Shown here piece after piece: positions 1 to 5,727 of a stretch of 10,149 bases of DNA (the first letter of the stretch is position 1; each line of letters begins with the position of its first letter). This DNA comes from Comamonadaceae bacterium. Lineage in GTDB: Bacteria > Pseudomonadota > Gammaproteobacteria > Burkholderiales > Burkholderiaceae_C. The position numbers were made by a program, and so were the translations under genes. The stretch covers positions 1 through 10,149 of the forward strand of contig CANGZO010000072.1 in assembly GCA_947458305.1 (NCBI GenBank). Direction: 5' to 3'. Under the pieces are notes generated by a model. That model did not search any database and was not told where the DNA came from. It saw nothing but the letters and a program-made list of their open reading frames with translations.

Positions 1-39
1 AGCAGCTTTTTTTGCCGCTACTTTTTTTGCAGTTGCCAT
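1..39 (-). CDS. Histone H1-like nucleoid protein, N-terminus only (partial)
   Basis: Only the first 13 codons are inside the window; they read MATAKKVAAKKAA on the minus strand and the gene continues off the left edge. The run of Lys-Lys and Ala pairs is typical of the small lysine/alanine-rich histone H1-like (HC1-type) proteins of Burkholderiales, which bind DNA non-specifically through a repetitive basic tail and help compact the nucleoid. The start is well supported: an AGGAGA ribosome binding site lies 5 bases upstream of the ATG. The gene follows nrdB in the same direction after 192 bp, with a probable terminator between, so it is probably transcribed separately. Only the N-terminus can be judged; another Lys/Ala-rich basic protein is possible. 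Confidence 0.7.
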   Translation of the reverse strand, partial: MATAKKVAAKKAA

Positions 40-44
40 GATTT

Positions 45-50
45 TCTCCT
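45..50 (-). promoter_or_regulatory. Shine-Dalgarno site of the histone-like gene
   Basis: The minus strand reads AGGAGA followed by AAATC and the ATG at 39-37. This is a near-consensus ribosome binding site at good spacing, in contrast to the weak sites in front of nrdA and nrdB. It suggests the histone-like protein is translated efficiently, and it fixes the start codon. Confidence 0.75.
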
Positions 51-57
51 TGATCAA

Positions 58-71
58 GTTGAGAACTCAAC
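58..71. repeat. Perfect inverted repeat in the leader of the histone-like gene
   Basis: GTTGAG-AA-CTCAAC is a perfect 14-bp palindrome. It ends 18 bases before the ATG of the histone-like gene and 7 bases before its Shine-Dalgarno site. The CTCAAC half also occurs at 133-138 inside the neighbouring hairpin. It could be an operator or a small leader hairpin; the sequence does not say which. Confidence 0.4.
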
Positions 72-114
72 GGAAAGGGAACGCTTGGTGCTTGTTGGAT
101 TGCACAAAGCGATC

Positions 115-144
115 CATGGTGCTGAGCAAAAACTCAACACCATG
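115..144 (-). other. Hairpin with one mismatch upstream of the histone-like gene
   Basis: The arms CATGGTG (115-121) and CACCATG (138-144) pair perfectly. After one C/A mismatch, TGAG (123-126) pairs with CTCA (133-136) around a 6-base loop, giving an 11-bp stem. On the minus strand the loop is U-rich, and no U-tract follows the stem, so it does not look like an intrinsic terminator. It lies between the probable nrdB terminator and the histone-like gene, and could be a leader-RNA structure or a protein-binding palindrome. Confidence 0.45.
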
Positions 145-151
145 AACGCAG

Positions 152-197
152 AAAAGCCACACCACCCATGGCCCGAAGGCAATGAGGTGTGTGGCTT
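152..197 (-). terminator. Probable intrinsic terminator after nrdB
   Basis: AAGCCACAC (154-162) pairs with GTGTGGCTT (189-197), a 9-bp stem; with a one-base bulge, ACC (164-166) can also pair with GGT (186-188). On the minus strand the stem runs into TTTT and then CTGCG. The site begins 35 bases after the nrdB stop codon. The loop is rather long and the U-tract short, so termination may be incomplete. Confidence 0.5.
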
Positions 198-231
198 GAA
201 GAGAGGGGACATTTGAGGGGTGTTCAGAAGA

Positions 232-1374
232 TCAATCCCAGGACAAAGCCCCGCCGGTTTGGTACTCGATGACCCGGGTTTCGAAGAAATTACGCTCTTT
301 CTTCAGGTCGATCATTTCGCTCATCCAGGGGAAGGGGTTCTCTTCATTGGGGAAGAGCGCCTCAAGTCCGATCTGGGTGGCACGGCGATTGGCAATGTAG
401 CGCAGGTAGCCTTTGAACATGGATGCGTTCATGCCCAGCACGCCACGTGGCATGGTGTCCTCGGCATAACGGTATTCCAATTCAACCGCGTGCAAGAACA
501 ACTCTTTGATTTCGGCTTTGAACTCGGCAGTCCACAGCTGTGGATTTTCGTGTTTGATGGTATTGATCATGTCAATGCCGAAATTGCAATGCATGGATTC
601 ATCGCGAAGGATGTACTGGTACTGCTCAGCAGCCCCTGTCATCTTGTTTTGGCGACCCAAGGCCAAAATTTGCGTGAAACCCACGTAAAAGAACAGGCCT
701 TCCATCAGGCAAGCGAACACAATCAAAGACTTGAGAAGCGTCTGATCGGTTTCTTGCGTGCCCGTCTTGAAGTTGGGGTCCATGATCACGTTGATGAACG
801 GGATCAGGAACTCGTCCTTGTCGCGGATCGATTTGACTTCGTTGTAGGCGTTGAAAATTTCGCTCTCGTCCAGACCCAATGACTCTGTGATGTATTGGTA
901 AGCGTGGGTGTGGATGGCTTCTTCAAAGGCTTGGCGCAACAAGAACTGGCGGCACTCGGGCGCGGTGATGTGGCGGTAAGTGCCCAGAGTGATGTTGTTG
1001 GCAGCCAAAGAGTCAGCAGTGACAAAGAAACCAAGGTTGCGCTTGACCATTCGGCGCTCGTCTTCTGTCAGACCGTTGGGGTCTTTCCACAAGGCGATGT
1101 CGCGGTTCATGTTCACTTCTTGCGGCATCCAGTGGTTAGCGCAAGTGGCGAGGTATTTTTCCCAAGCCCATTTGTATTTGAAAGGCACCAACTGGTTGAC
1201 GTCGGTCTGGCCGTTGATGATGCGCTTGTCTGCTGCACTCATGCGGCGAGGCGCGGCCGTTGTGGAACCAGAAGTCGAGGACGGCGATGCCTTGGCAGCA
1301 GAAGCGTCTGCGCCAGAAAATGGAGGCATTGCGGGTTGCAAAGCAGGTTTGACTTGATCGTCCCAGGAGAGCAT
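232..1374 (-). CDS. nrdB: Class Ia ribonucleoside-diphosphate reductase, beta subunit (NrdB)
   Basis: This is the small subunit of class Ia ribonucleotide reductase. It holds the diiron-tyrosyl radical cofactor that starts reduction of ribonucleoside diphosphates in NrdA. It is 380 residues from the ATG at 1374. The expected ligands are visible: D121, E152 and H155 (in FEEAIH), E225 (MEGLFFY), E259 and H262 (RDESMH). Y159 lies four residues after H155, at the position of the radical tyrosine of E. coli NrdB (Y122), so this is the tyrosyl-radical type. The C-terminal tail ends GGALSWD and should dock to NrdA. Residues 20-45 are an Ala/Ser/Thr/Pro-rich, probably disordered insert. An in-frame TTG at 1413 would add 13 residues, but it lacks a Shine-Dalgarno site and overlaps a candidate promoter, so the ATG is preferred. 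The gene follows nrdA after 140 bp in the same direction. Confidence 0.97.
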   Translation of the reverse strand: MLSWDDQVKPALQPAMPPFSGADASAAKASPSSTSGSTTAAPRRMSAADKRIINGQTDVNQLVPFKYKWAWEKYLATCANHWMPQEVNMNRDIALWKDPNGLTEDERRMVKRNLGFFVTADSLAANNITLGTYRHITAPECRQFLLRQAFEEAIHTHAYQYITESLGLDESEIFNAYNEVKSIRDKDEFLIPFINVIMDPNFKTGTQETDQTLLKSLIVFACLMEGLFFYVGFTQILALGRQNKMTGAAEQYQYILRDESMHCNFGIDMINTIKHENPQLWTAEFKAEIKELFLHAVELEYRYAEDTMPRGVLGMNASMFKGYLRYIANRRATQIGLEALFPNEENPFPWMSEMIDLKKERNFFETRVIEYQTGGALSWD

Positions 1375-1392
1375 AAAAATTCCAGTTCTTAA

Positions 1393-1421
1393 ATTATGAA
1401 AGCTTGCCAACAAATTGCAAA
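1393..1421 (-). promoter_or_regulatory. Candidate internal promoter for nrdB
   Basis: On the minus strand TTTGCA (1421-1416) and CATAAT (1398-1393) are separated by 17 bp. CATAAT matches the sigma70 -10 consensus at 5 of 6 positions; the -35 matches at 4 of 6. Transcription would begin about 12 bases before the nrdB ATG, leaving almost no leader. It could supply extra NrdB mRNA independently of nrdA. The support is motif-based only. Confidence 0.3.
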
Positions 1422-1443
1422 GGAGTGAATCGTTTTAGGGCGA

Positions 1444-1501
1444 ACAACACACAAGAAGTGTTGTGCAATTGCATCGCACTTGGCTTGTTAATGCCAAGTG
1501 C
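1444..1501 (-). repeat. Cluster of inverted repeats in the nrdA-nrdB spacer
   Basis: Three symmetrical elements follow one another between the nrdA stop and nrdB. GCACTTGGC (1476-1484) pairs perfectly with GCCAAGTGC (1493-1501) around an 8-base loop. TGCAATTGCA (1464-1473) is a perfect palindrome. ACAACAC (1444-1450) pairs with GTGTTGT (1458-1464) around a 7-base loop. On the minus strand no U-tract follows the first hairpin, so this is not a standard terminator. In the polycistronic mRNA it could stabilise the nrdA 3' end, be a processing site, or set the NrdA:NrdB ratio. A DNA-binding site is also possible. Confidence 0.6.
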
Positions 1502-1514
1502 AATCCAATTCAAA

Positions 1515-4424
1515 TCACTGACAAGCCTCGCAGCCTACATCGTCGATCGCAACAAATTTGACGTCGGTTGCAGGCGATGTGTTCATGGATGCTGGAGCTG
1601 ATGCGGCAGCAGACTCTGCAGCGTTCATGACTGAGGATGACACGGCATTGTGCGAGCCCGCATTGACTGTGGATTTTTCTACTTGCGTTGCGCTGGATGT
1701 GCGCAGGTAGTAAGTGGTTTTGAGGCCACGCAACCAAGCGAGTTTGTAGGTGTCGTCGAGCTTTTTGCCCGATGCGCCAGCCATGTAAATGTTGAGCGAT
1801 TGGGCTTGGTCAATCCATTTTTGGCGACGCGCTGCCGCTTCCACCAGCCAGGTGGTTTCGACTTCAAATGCGGTGGCGTACAGCGACTTGATTTCTTGGG
1901 GTACACGGTCGATGGGGCGCAGTGAGCCGTCGAAGTGTTTCAGGTCCATGACCATCACATCGTCCCACAGGCCCAAGCGCTTGAGATCACGCACCAAGTA
2001 GCCGTTGATCACGGTGAACTCGCCCGACAAGTTGGACTTGACCGACAAGTTGCCAAAGCAAGGCTCGATGGAAGCATCCACACCAATGATGTTGGAGATG
2101 GTGGCAGTGGGGGCAATGGCCACGCAGTTGGAGTTACGCATGCCGTCGGCAGCAATTTTTTGGCGCAGCGCGTCCCAATCCAGCGTGGATGAACGGTCGA
2201 CCTCCACATAACCACCGCGCTCACGCTCCAGGAGTTTGAGGGTGTCCAACGGCAGAATGCCTTGGTCCCACAAAGAGCCTTTGTAAGTGGCGTATTGACC
2301 GCGCTCTTTGGCCAACTCAGTAGATGCCCAATAGGCGTAGTAGCAAATCGCCTCCATGGATTGGTCCGCGAATTCCACAGCAGCTTGGGACGCATAAGGC
2401 ATGCGCATCTCGTACAGTGAGTCTTGGAAACCCATCAATCCCAAGCCCACAGGGCGGTGGCGCATGTTGGAGTCACGGGCCTTCTTGACAGCGTAGTAGT
2501 TGATGTCAATCACGTTGTCCAGCATGCGCATGGCGATGGTGATGGTCTTCTTCAACTTGTCGTGGTCGATCACTTTGCCGTTCGCGCCGTCCTTCAGGTG
2601 GCGTGACAGGTTGACCGAACCCAAGTTGCAGACAGCGGTTTCGGTGTCGCTGGTGTTGAGTGTGATTTCGGTGCACAGGTTGGAGGAGTGCACCACACCC
2701 GCGTGCTGCTGGGGCGAGCGCACATTGCATGGATCCTTGAAGGTGATCCAAGGGTGGCCGGTTTCAAACAGCATGGACAGCATCTTGCGCCACAGGTCGG
2801 TGGCTGGGATGGTTTTGCTGGGCTTGATCTCGCCGCGCTCGGCTTTTTGTTCGTAAGCCACATAGGCTTTTTCGAATGCCAGGCCGAACAGGTCGTGCAA
2901 GTCAGGCACGTCGGATGGGGAGAACAAGGTCCAAGTGCCTTTTTCCATCACGCGGCGCATGAACAAGTCGGGGATCCAGTTGGCCGTGTTCATGTCGTGG
3001 GTGCGTCGGCGGTCATCGCCGGTGTTCTTGCGCAGCTCCAGGAATTCTTCGATGTCCAGGTGCCAAGTTTCCAGGTAAGTGCAAACCGCGCCTTTGCGCT
3101 TGCCACCTTGGTTGACGGCCACGGCGGTGTCGTTGACCACTTTGAGGAAAGGCACCACGCCTTGCGATTCGCCGTTGGTGCCCTTGATGTGCGAGCCCAT
3201 GGCCCGCACGCGGGTCCAGTCGTTGCCCAGGCCTCCAGCGAACTTGGACAGCAGTGCGTTTTCTTTGATGGATTCGTAAATGCCGTCCAAGTCATCGGGC
3301 ACGGTGGTCAGGTAGCAGCTCGACAACTGTGAACGCAAAGTGCCGCTGTTGAACAAGGTGGGTGTGGACGACATGAAGTCAAACGACGACAGGATCTCGT
3401 AAAACTCAATCGCACGTGCTTCACGGTTGATTTCGTTGAGGGACAAGCCCATGGCCACGCGCATGAAGAAGGCCTGAGGCATTTCGATGCGGGTCTTGCG
3501 CACGTGCAGGAAGTAGCGGTCGTACAAGGTTTGCAGACCCAGGTAATCAAACTGCAAATCACGTTCGGGTTTGAGGGCTGCGGCCAATTGCTTCAGGTCG
3601 AATTGCAGCAGTTTTTCATCGAGCAAGTCGTTGTCAACGCCTTTTTTGATGAACTGAGGAAAGTAGTTGATGTACTCCTCGGCCATCTGGCTTTGCGGCA
3701 CTTCTTTGCCCAAGATCTCCTTGGCAATCGTGTGCATCAGCAAACGGGCGGTCACGTAGGTGTAGTCCGGGTCCTTTTCGATCAGGGTCCGCGAAGCCAA
3801 GATGGACGCCTTGTAAACCTCTTCCATGGGCACACCGTCGTACAGGTTGCGCATGGTTTCGGCCACGATCGGCTCGGGGCTCACGTCTTTGCCCAAGCCA
3901 GCGCAGGCATTGACCATGAGGGATTTGAGGTAATCCAGATCGAGGGCGACGCGTTGGCCTCGGTCAATGACGTGCAAGGCGGGCTCTTGGGGGCTCTGGG
4001 TGGATTGTTGGGTTTGCTGCGCACGCTCTTGGGTGCGGCGCTCACGGTACAGCACATAAGCGCGGGCCACTTCATGGTTGCTGCTGCGCATCAAACCCAA
4101 TTCGACCTGGTCTTGCACATCTTCAATATGGAAGGTGCCGCCGCCTGGTCGTGAGCGCATCAGCGCACGCACCACGTTTTGTGTCAACTCTTCCACCACC
4201 TCTCGCACGCTGGCCGATGCAGCGCCCTGGGTGCCGTGCACAGCCAAAAAAGCTTTCATCAGCGCGACGGCAATTTTGCTGGGTTCAAACGGCACGACCG
4301 CACCGTTGCGCCGAATGATTTGGTATTGATTCAGGCTTTGGGCGGAGGCTTGGCCCGCACGGTCTGACAGTGGCTGGCTCAGCATGCCAGATGCGGAAGG
4401 GGAAACGTTGAGGTCTGTTTGCAT
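1515..4424 (-). CDS. nrdA: Class Ia ribonucleoside-diphosphate reductase, alpha subunit (NrdA)
   Basis: This is the catalytic large subunit of class Ia ribonucleotide reductase, 969 residues, which reduces NDPs to dNDPs in the cytoplasm together with NrdB. An N-terminal ATP-cone (about residues 34-130, beginning YQIIRRNGAVVPFEPSKI) gives allosteric on/off control by ATP/dATP. The catalytic residues are in place: redox cysteines C370 (LSSCYL) and C599 (AVCNLG), and N582, C584 and E586 in the SNLCTEI motif, C584 being the thiyl-radical cysteine. The radical-transfer tyrosines Y905-Y906 (TTYYLRT) are present. The C-terminal shuttle pair is C965 and C968 in the closing CEACQ, linked by an Ala/Ser-rich flexible stretch (about 925-955). 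The first 30 residues and residues 135-150 (Gln-rich) are low-complexity. The ATG has no clear Shine-Dalgarno; the preceding bases are A-rich (AGAAAAAAACC). Regulation by NrdR is likely (see boxes upstream). Confidence 0.98.
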   Translation of the reverse strand: MQTDLNVSPSASGMLSQPLSDRAGQASAQSLNQYQIIRRNGAVVPFEPSKIAVALMKAFLAVHGTQGAASASVREVVEELTQNVVRALMRSRPGGGTFHIEDVQDQVELGLMRSSNHEVARAYVLYRERRTQERAQQTQQSTQSPQEPALHVIDRGQRVALDLDYLKSLMVNACAGLGKDVSPEPIVAETMRNLYDGVPMEEVYKASILASRTLIEKDPDYTYVTARLLMHTIAKEILGKEVPQSQMAEEYINYFPQFIKKGVDNDLLDEKLLQFDLKQLAAALKPERDLQFDYLGLQTLYDRYFLHVRKTRIEMPQAFFMRVAMGLSLNEINREARAIEFYEILSSFDFMSSTPTLFNSGTLRSQLSSCYLTTVPDDLDGIYESIKENALLSKFAGGLGNDWTRVRAMGSHIKGTNGESQGVVPFLKVVNDTAVAVNQGGKRKGAVCTYLETWHLDIEEFLELRKNTGDDRRRTHDMNTANWIPDLFMRRVMEKGTWTLFSPSDVPDLHDLFGLAFEKAYVAYEQKAERGEIKPSKTIPATDLWRKMLSMLFETGHPWITFKDPCNVRSPQQHAGVVHSSNLCTEITLNTSDTETAVCNLGSVNLSRHLKDGANGKVIDHDKLKKTITIAMRMLDNVIDINYYAVKKARDSNMRHRPVGLGLMGFQDSLYEMRMPYASQAAVEFADQSMEAICYYAYWASTELAKERGQYATYKGSLWDQGILPLDTLKLLERERGGYVEVDRSSTLDWDALRQKIAADGMRNSNCVAIAPTATISNIIGVDASIEPCFGNLSVKSNLSGEFTVINGYLVRDLKRLGLWDDVMVMDLKHFDGSLRPIDRVPQEIKSLYATAFEVETTWLVEAAARRQKWIDQAQSLNIYMAGASGKKLDDTYKLAWLRGLKTTYYLRTSSATQVEKSTVNAGSHNAVSSSVMNAAESAAASAPASMNTSPATDVKFVAIDDVGCEACQ

Positions 4425-4510
4425 GGTTTTTTTCTAATTTATGGTCTGTTTTGGGGTGTTAACAAGTGCTTGAACCCGGGTGCTATTTCAAATGTGAGAA
4501 TTTGTTTCAG

Positions 4511-4526
4511 ACACTATATCTGGTGT
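4511..4526. promoter_or_regulatory. NrdR box 2 (promoter-proximal), overlapping the nrdA -10
   Basis: The plus strand reads ACACTATATCTGGTGT, close to the 16-bp palindromic consensus of NrdR boxes (ACACTA-N4-TAGTGT type). NrdR is the ATP/dATP-sensing repressor of ribonucleotide reductase genes. The box covers the -10 hexamer TATAGT of the predicted nrdA promoter, so binding would block RNA polymerase. Its left edge is 32 bp from that of the second box, about three helical turns, which is a usual spacing for NrdR pairs. Confidence 0.85.
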
Positions 4527-4541
4527 CTGGGACCCTTGCAA
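4513..4541 (-). promoter_or_regulatory. nrdA promoter (sigma70-type)
   Basis: On the minus strand TTGCAA (4541-4536) and TATAGT (4518-4513) are separated by exactly 17 bp. TATAGT matches the -10 consensus at 5 of 6 positions; TTGCAA matches the -35 at 4 of 6. Transcription would start near 4505, giving a leader of roughly 80 bases before the nrdA ATG. The fit of both NrdR-like boxes around these hexamers strengthens the call. Confidence 0.7.
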
Positions 4542-4542
4542 G

Positions 4543-4558
4543 CCACTACAGGTAGTGT
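4543..4558. promoter_or_regulatory. NrdR box 1 (promoter-distal), just upstream of the nrdA -35
   Basis: The plus strand reads CCACTACAGGTAGTGT; CACTA and TAGTG form perfect arms around CAGG, so the core symmetry is better than in box 2. It ends 2 bases upstream of the TTGCAA -35 hexamer. Together with box 2 it forms the paired arrangement expected for cooperative NrdR binding at class Ia nrd operons. Confidence 0.85.
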
Positions 4559-4795
4559 ACCGATGCTTTTTGGCTCCGGCTTGGCCTTGGCCGCAAAACA
4601 TGCATTTCTAAGCCGTTTTCAGAGCCTGAAAAAAATCGCTGCGAAGGCTTTAAAAGCTGCGTTTTAAGGTGCCAAGCCAATAACCGTGAGCCTTTAGACG
4701 GGCTTTGTCTTTCAAGGGCTTTGAAAGTCTGGGCTTCAACTTTTGAAGTTGACAATTAAAAGTGATGGAACCGCTTTAAAAATGTAAAAAATTCG

Positions 4796-4826
4796 AAAAA
4801 AAATTTTTTCAAAGTGTGGCTTTGAA
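4796..4826 (-). terminator. Intrinsic terminator of ampD
   Basis: On the minus strand, 3 bases past the ampD stop codon, TTCAAAG (4826-4820) pairs with CTTTGAA (4814-4808) around the 5-base loop CCACA. AAAA and a run of eight T residues (4803-4796) follow. The A/T run is itself a palindrome (GAAAAAA-AA-TTTTTTC, 4795-4810). It should shield the NrdR-controlled nrdA promoter from ampD read-through. Confidence 0.75.
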
Positions 4827-4829
4827 TTC

Positions 4830-5411
4830 CTAGGGAAAGTACGAATCCGGGAAGTTCAACAAACCTTTGAGGTGGTCCCATGCAAAACCAGGCCCGGGGT
4901 CTTGCTTGCGGCCTGGTGCCACGTGCTCATGTCCAGCCACATGGGCGATCGGGTGGTGGTCATGCAAATCTTGGCAAAGGCGAGCCAGTTGCACATATTG
5001 AGCTTGTGTAAACACATCGCCCTCCAGGCCCTCCAGCTCGATGCCGACAGAGTCGTCGTTGCATTGGGGGCGCCCGCGGTATTCGGACTGTCCGGCATGC
5101 CAAGCCCGGTCCTTGGTGCTGACAAACTGGATCAAAGCCCCATCACGGCGAATGAAAAAATGGGTAGACACTTGCAAGCCCCTGATTTGCTTGAAATAGG
5201 GGTGGGCATCCCAGTCCAGTTGGTTCGTGAAAAGGGCCTGCACCTGTGGACCACCATATTGGCCAGGGGGCAGGCTGATGGAATGGATCACCACCAAGTC
5301 AATGCATGCCCCTTCGGGTCTGGCGCCAAAATTGGGGGAATCTATCCGCTGTGCAGGTGTGTACCAGCCATCCAGCCAAATCGCAGAGGGGGCAGCAGGT
5401 GAACAGGGCAT
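4830..5411 (-). CDS. ampD: 1,6-anhydro-N-acetylmuramyl-L-alanine amidase AmpD
   Basis: AmpD cleaves the lactyl-amide bond of 1,6-anhydro-muropeptides in the cytoplasm, a step in peptidoglycan recycling that keeps the inducer of AmpR-controlled beta-lactamase genes low. From the ATG at 5411 the protein has 193 residues, near the usual AmpD size, with a single amidase_2 domain and no signal peptide. Zinc ligands by family alignment are H43 (VVIHSIS), H161 (GHEHVAPGRK) and D171 (DPGPG). E125 (VGIELEG) and K169 match the catalytic Glu and Lys of AmpD. The usual Asn after the first His is Ser here (IHSISLPPG). The reading frame stays open upstream to an ATG at 5600, which would add 63 residues and run 110 bases into the preceding gene. 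I prefer 5411 by length, though its Shine-Dalgarno is weak. Confidence 0.93.
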   Translation of the reverse strand: MPCSPAAPSAIWLDGWYTPAQRIDSPNFGARPEGACIDLVVIHSISLPPGQYGGPQVQALFTNQLDWDAHPYFKQIRGLQVSTHFFIRRDGALIQFVSTKDRAWHAGQSEYRGRPQCNDDSVGIELEGLEGDVFTQAQYVQLARLCQDLHDHHPIAHVAGHEHVAPGRKQDPGPGFAWDHLKGLLNFPDSYFP

Positions 5412-5490
5412 GGTGCTTCGGTTCAAAGAAGGTGGCAAGGTGGCAGCCAAATACTGACTCAGCGAGAGCGACAGGTCAGGCCAAGACAGA

Positions 5491-5727
5491 TCAAACGGGG
5501 TTGCGGTCTTGAGCGGCGGCACGGTGCTCGGTACTGCAATACAGGCCTTTGGTTCCGGTGACAGCTTCTTCTTGTGGCAAATGGAGCCCGCAGTGGGCAC
5601 AAGCCACCATATTGGAAGGGTTTGCGCTGGGCGGCTTCTTTTCTTCGGCGGGCTTGGCTGGCCTGCGGCTGCGTTTGAATGCCCAAATCGCGGCCAAGAT
5701 GATCAGCAGCCAGATCAGGTATTTCAT
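5491..5727 (-). CDS. PP0621-family small membrane-anchored protein, putative zinc ribbon
   Basis: This is a 78-residue protein of unknown function resembling the PP0621 family. Residues 1-17 (MKYLIWLLIILAAIWAF) form one hydrophobic membrane segment. A basic, Pro/Lys-rich linker (about 18-38) follows. The C-terminal domain has C43-x2-C46, H49, C64 and H68 (CAHCGLH ... YCSTEH), which could bind one zinc. The positive residues right after the membrane segment suggest the metal-binding part lies in the cytoplasm. Its ATG overlaps the ypjD stop codon as ATGA, so the two are probably translationally coupled. The next gene in the same direction is ampD, 79 bp on. No biochemical role is known to me for this family; an enzymatic function would be a guess. 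Confidence 0.85.
   Translation of the reverse strand: MKYLIWLLIILAAIWAFKRSRRPAKPAEEKKPPSANPSNMVACAHCGLHLPQEEAVTGTKGLYCSTEHRAAAQDRNPV

Larger units (their letters stand above)
4425..4829. other. Gene-free interval between ampD and nrdA
   Basis: This 405-bp stretch has no convincing gene. Next to nrdA it holds the leader, promoter and NrdR boxes; next to ampD it holds the ampD terminator. The remaining part (about 4559-4795) is poorer in G+C than the flanking genes. It carries a short direct repeat, GGGCTTTG at 4700-4707 and 4716-4723 with a GGGCTTC variant at 4731-4737. It also has two 7-bp hairpins: CTTTCAA/TTGAAAG at 4709-4727 and TCAACTT/AAGTTGA at 4736-4752. No tRNA, DnaA box or known RNA family was recognised. 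Confidence 0.6.

Noticed and set aside
220..882. Long plus-strand open frame of 220 codons opposite nrdB
   Set aside because: It lies entirely antisense to a certain gene whose motifs are intact, has no family resemblance, and fits the usual antisense shadow of a GC-biased gene.
1375..1413. Upstream TTG start for nrdB adding 13 residues
   Set aside because: No Shine-Dalgarno, overlap with a candidate promoter, and NrdB of this group normally starts near the WDD segment.
1444..1464. ACAACAC/GTGTTGT repeat in the nrdA-nrdB spacer as a third NrdR box
   Set aside because: The arms are 7 bp apart instead of 4 and lack the CTA/TAG inner bases, so it does not fit the 16-bp NrdR pattern.
2688..4154. 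Two long plus-strand open frames (2688-3332 and 3504-4154) opposite nrdA
   Set aside because: They lie antisense to conserved NrdA domains, have Val/Gln/His-rich composition typical of antisense translation, and show no recognisable motifs.
4749..4754. Perfect TTGACA on the plus strand as a promoter -35
   Set aside because: No acceptable -10 hexamer lies 16-18 bp downstream and no plus-strand gene follows; the site points at the ampD terminator.
4419..4755. Small open frames in the ampD-nrdA interval (4419-4667 plus, 4546-4755 minus)
   Set aside because: They run through the NrdR boxes and promoter, lack Shine-Dalgarno sites and resemble no protein family.
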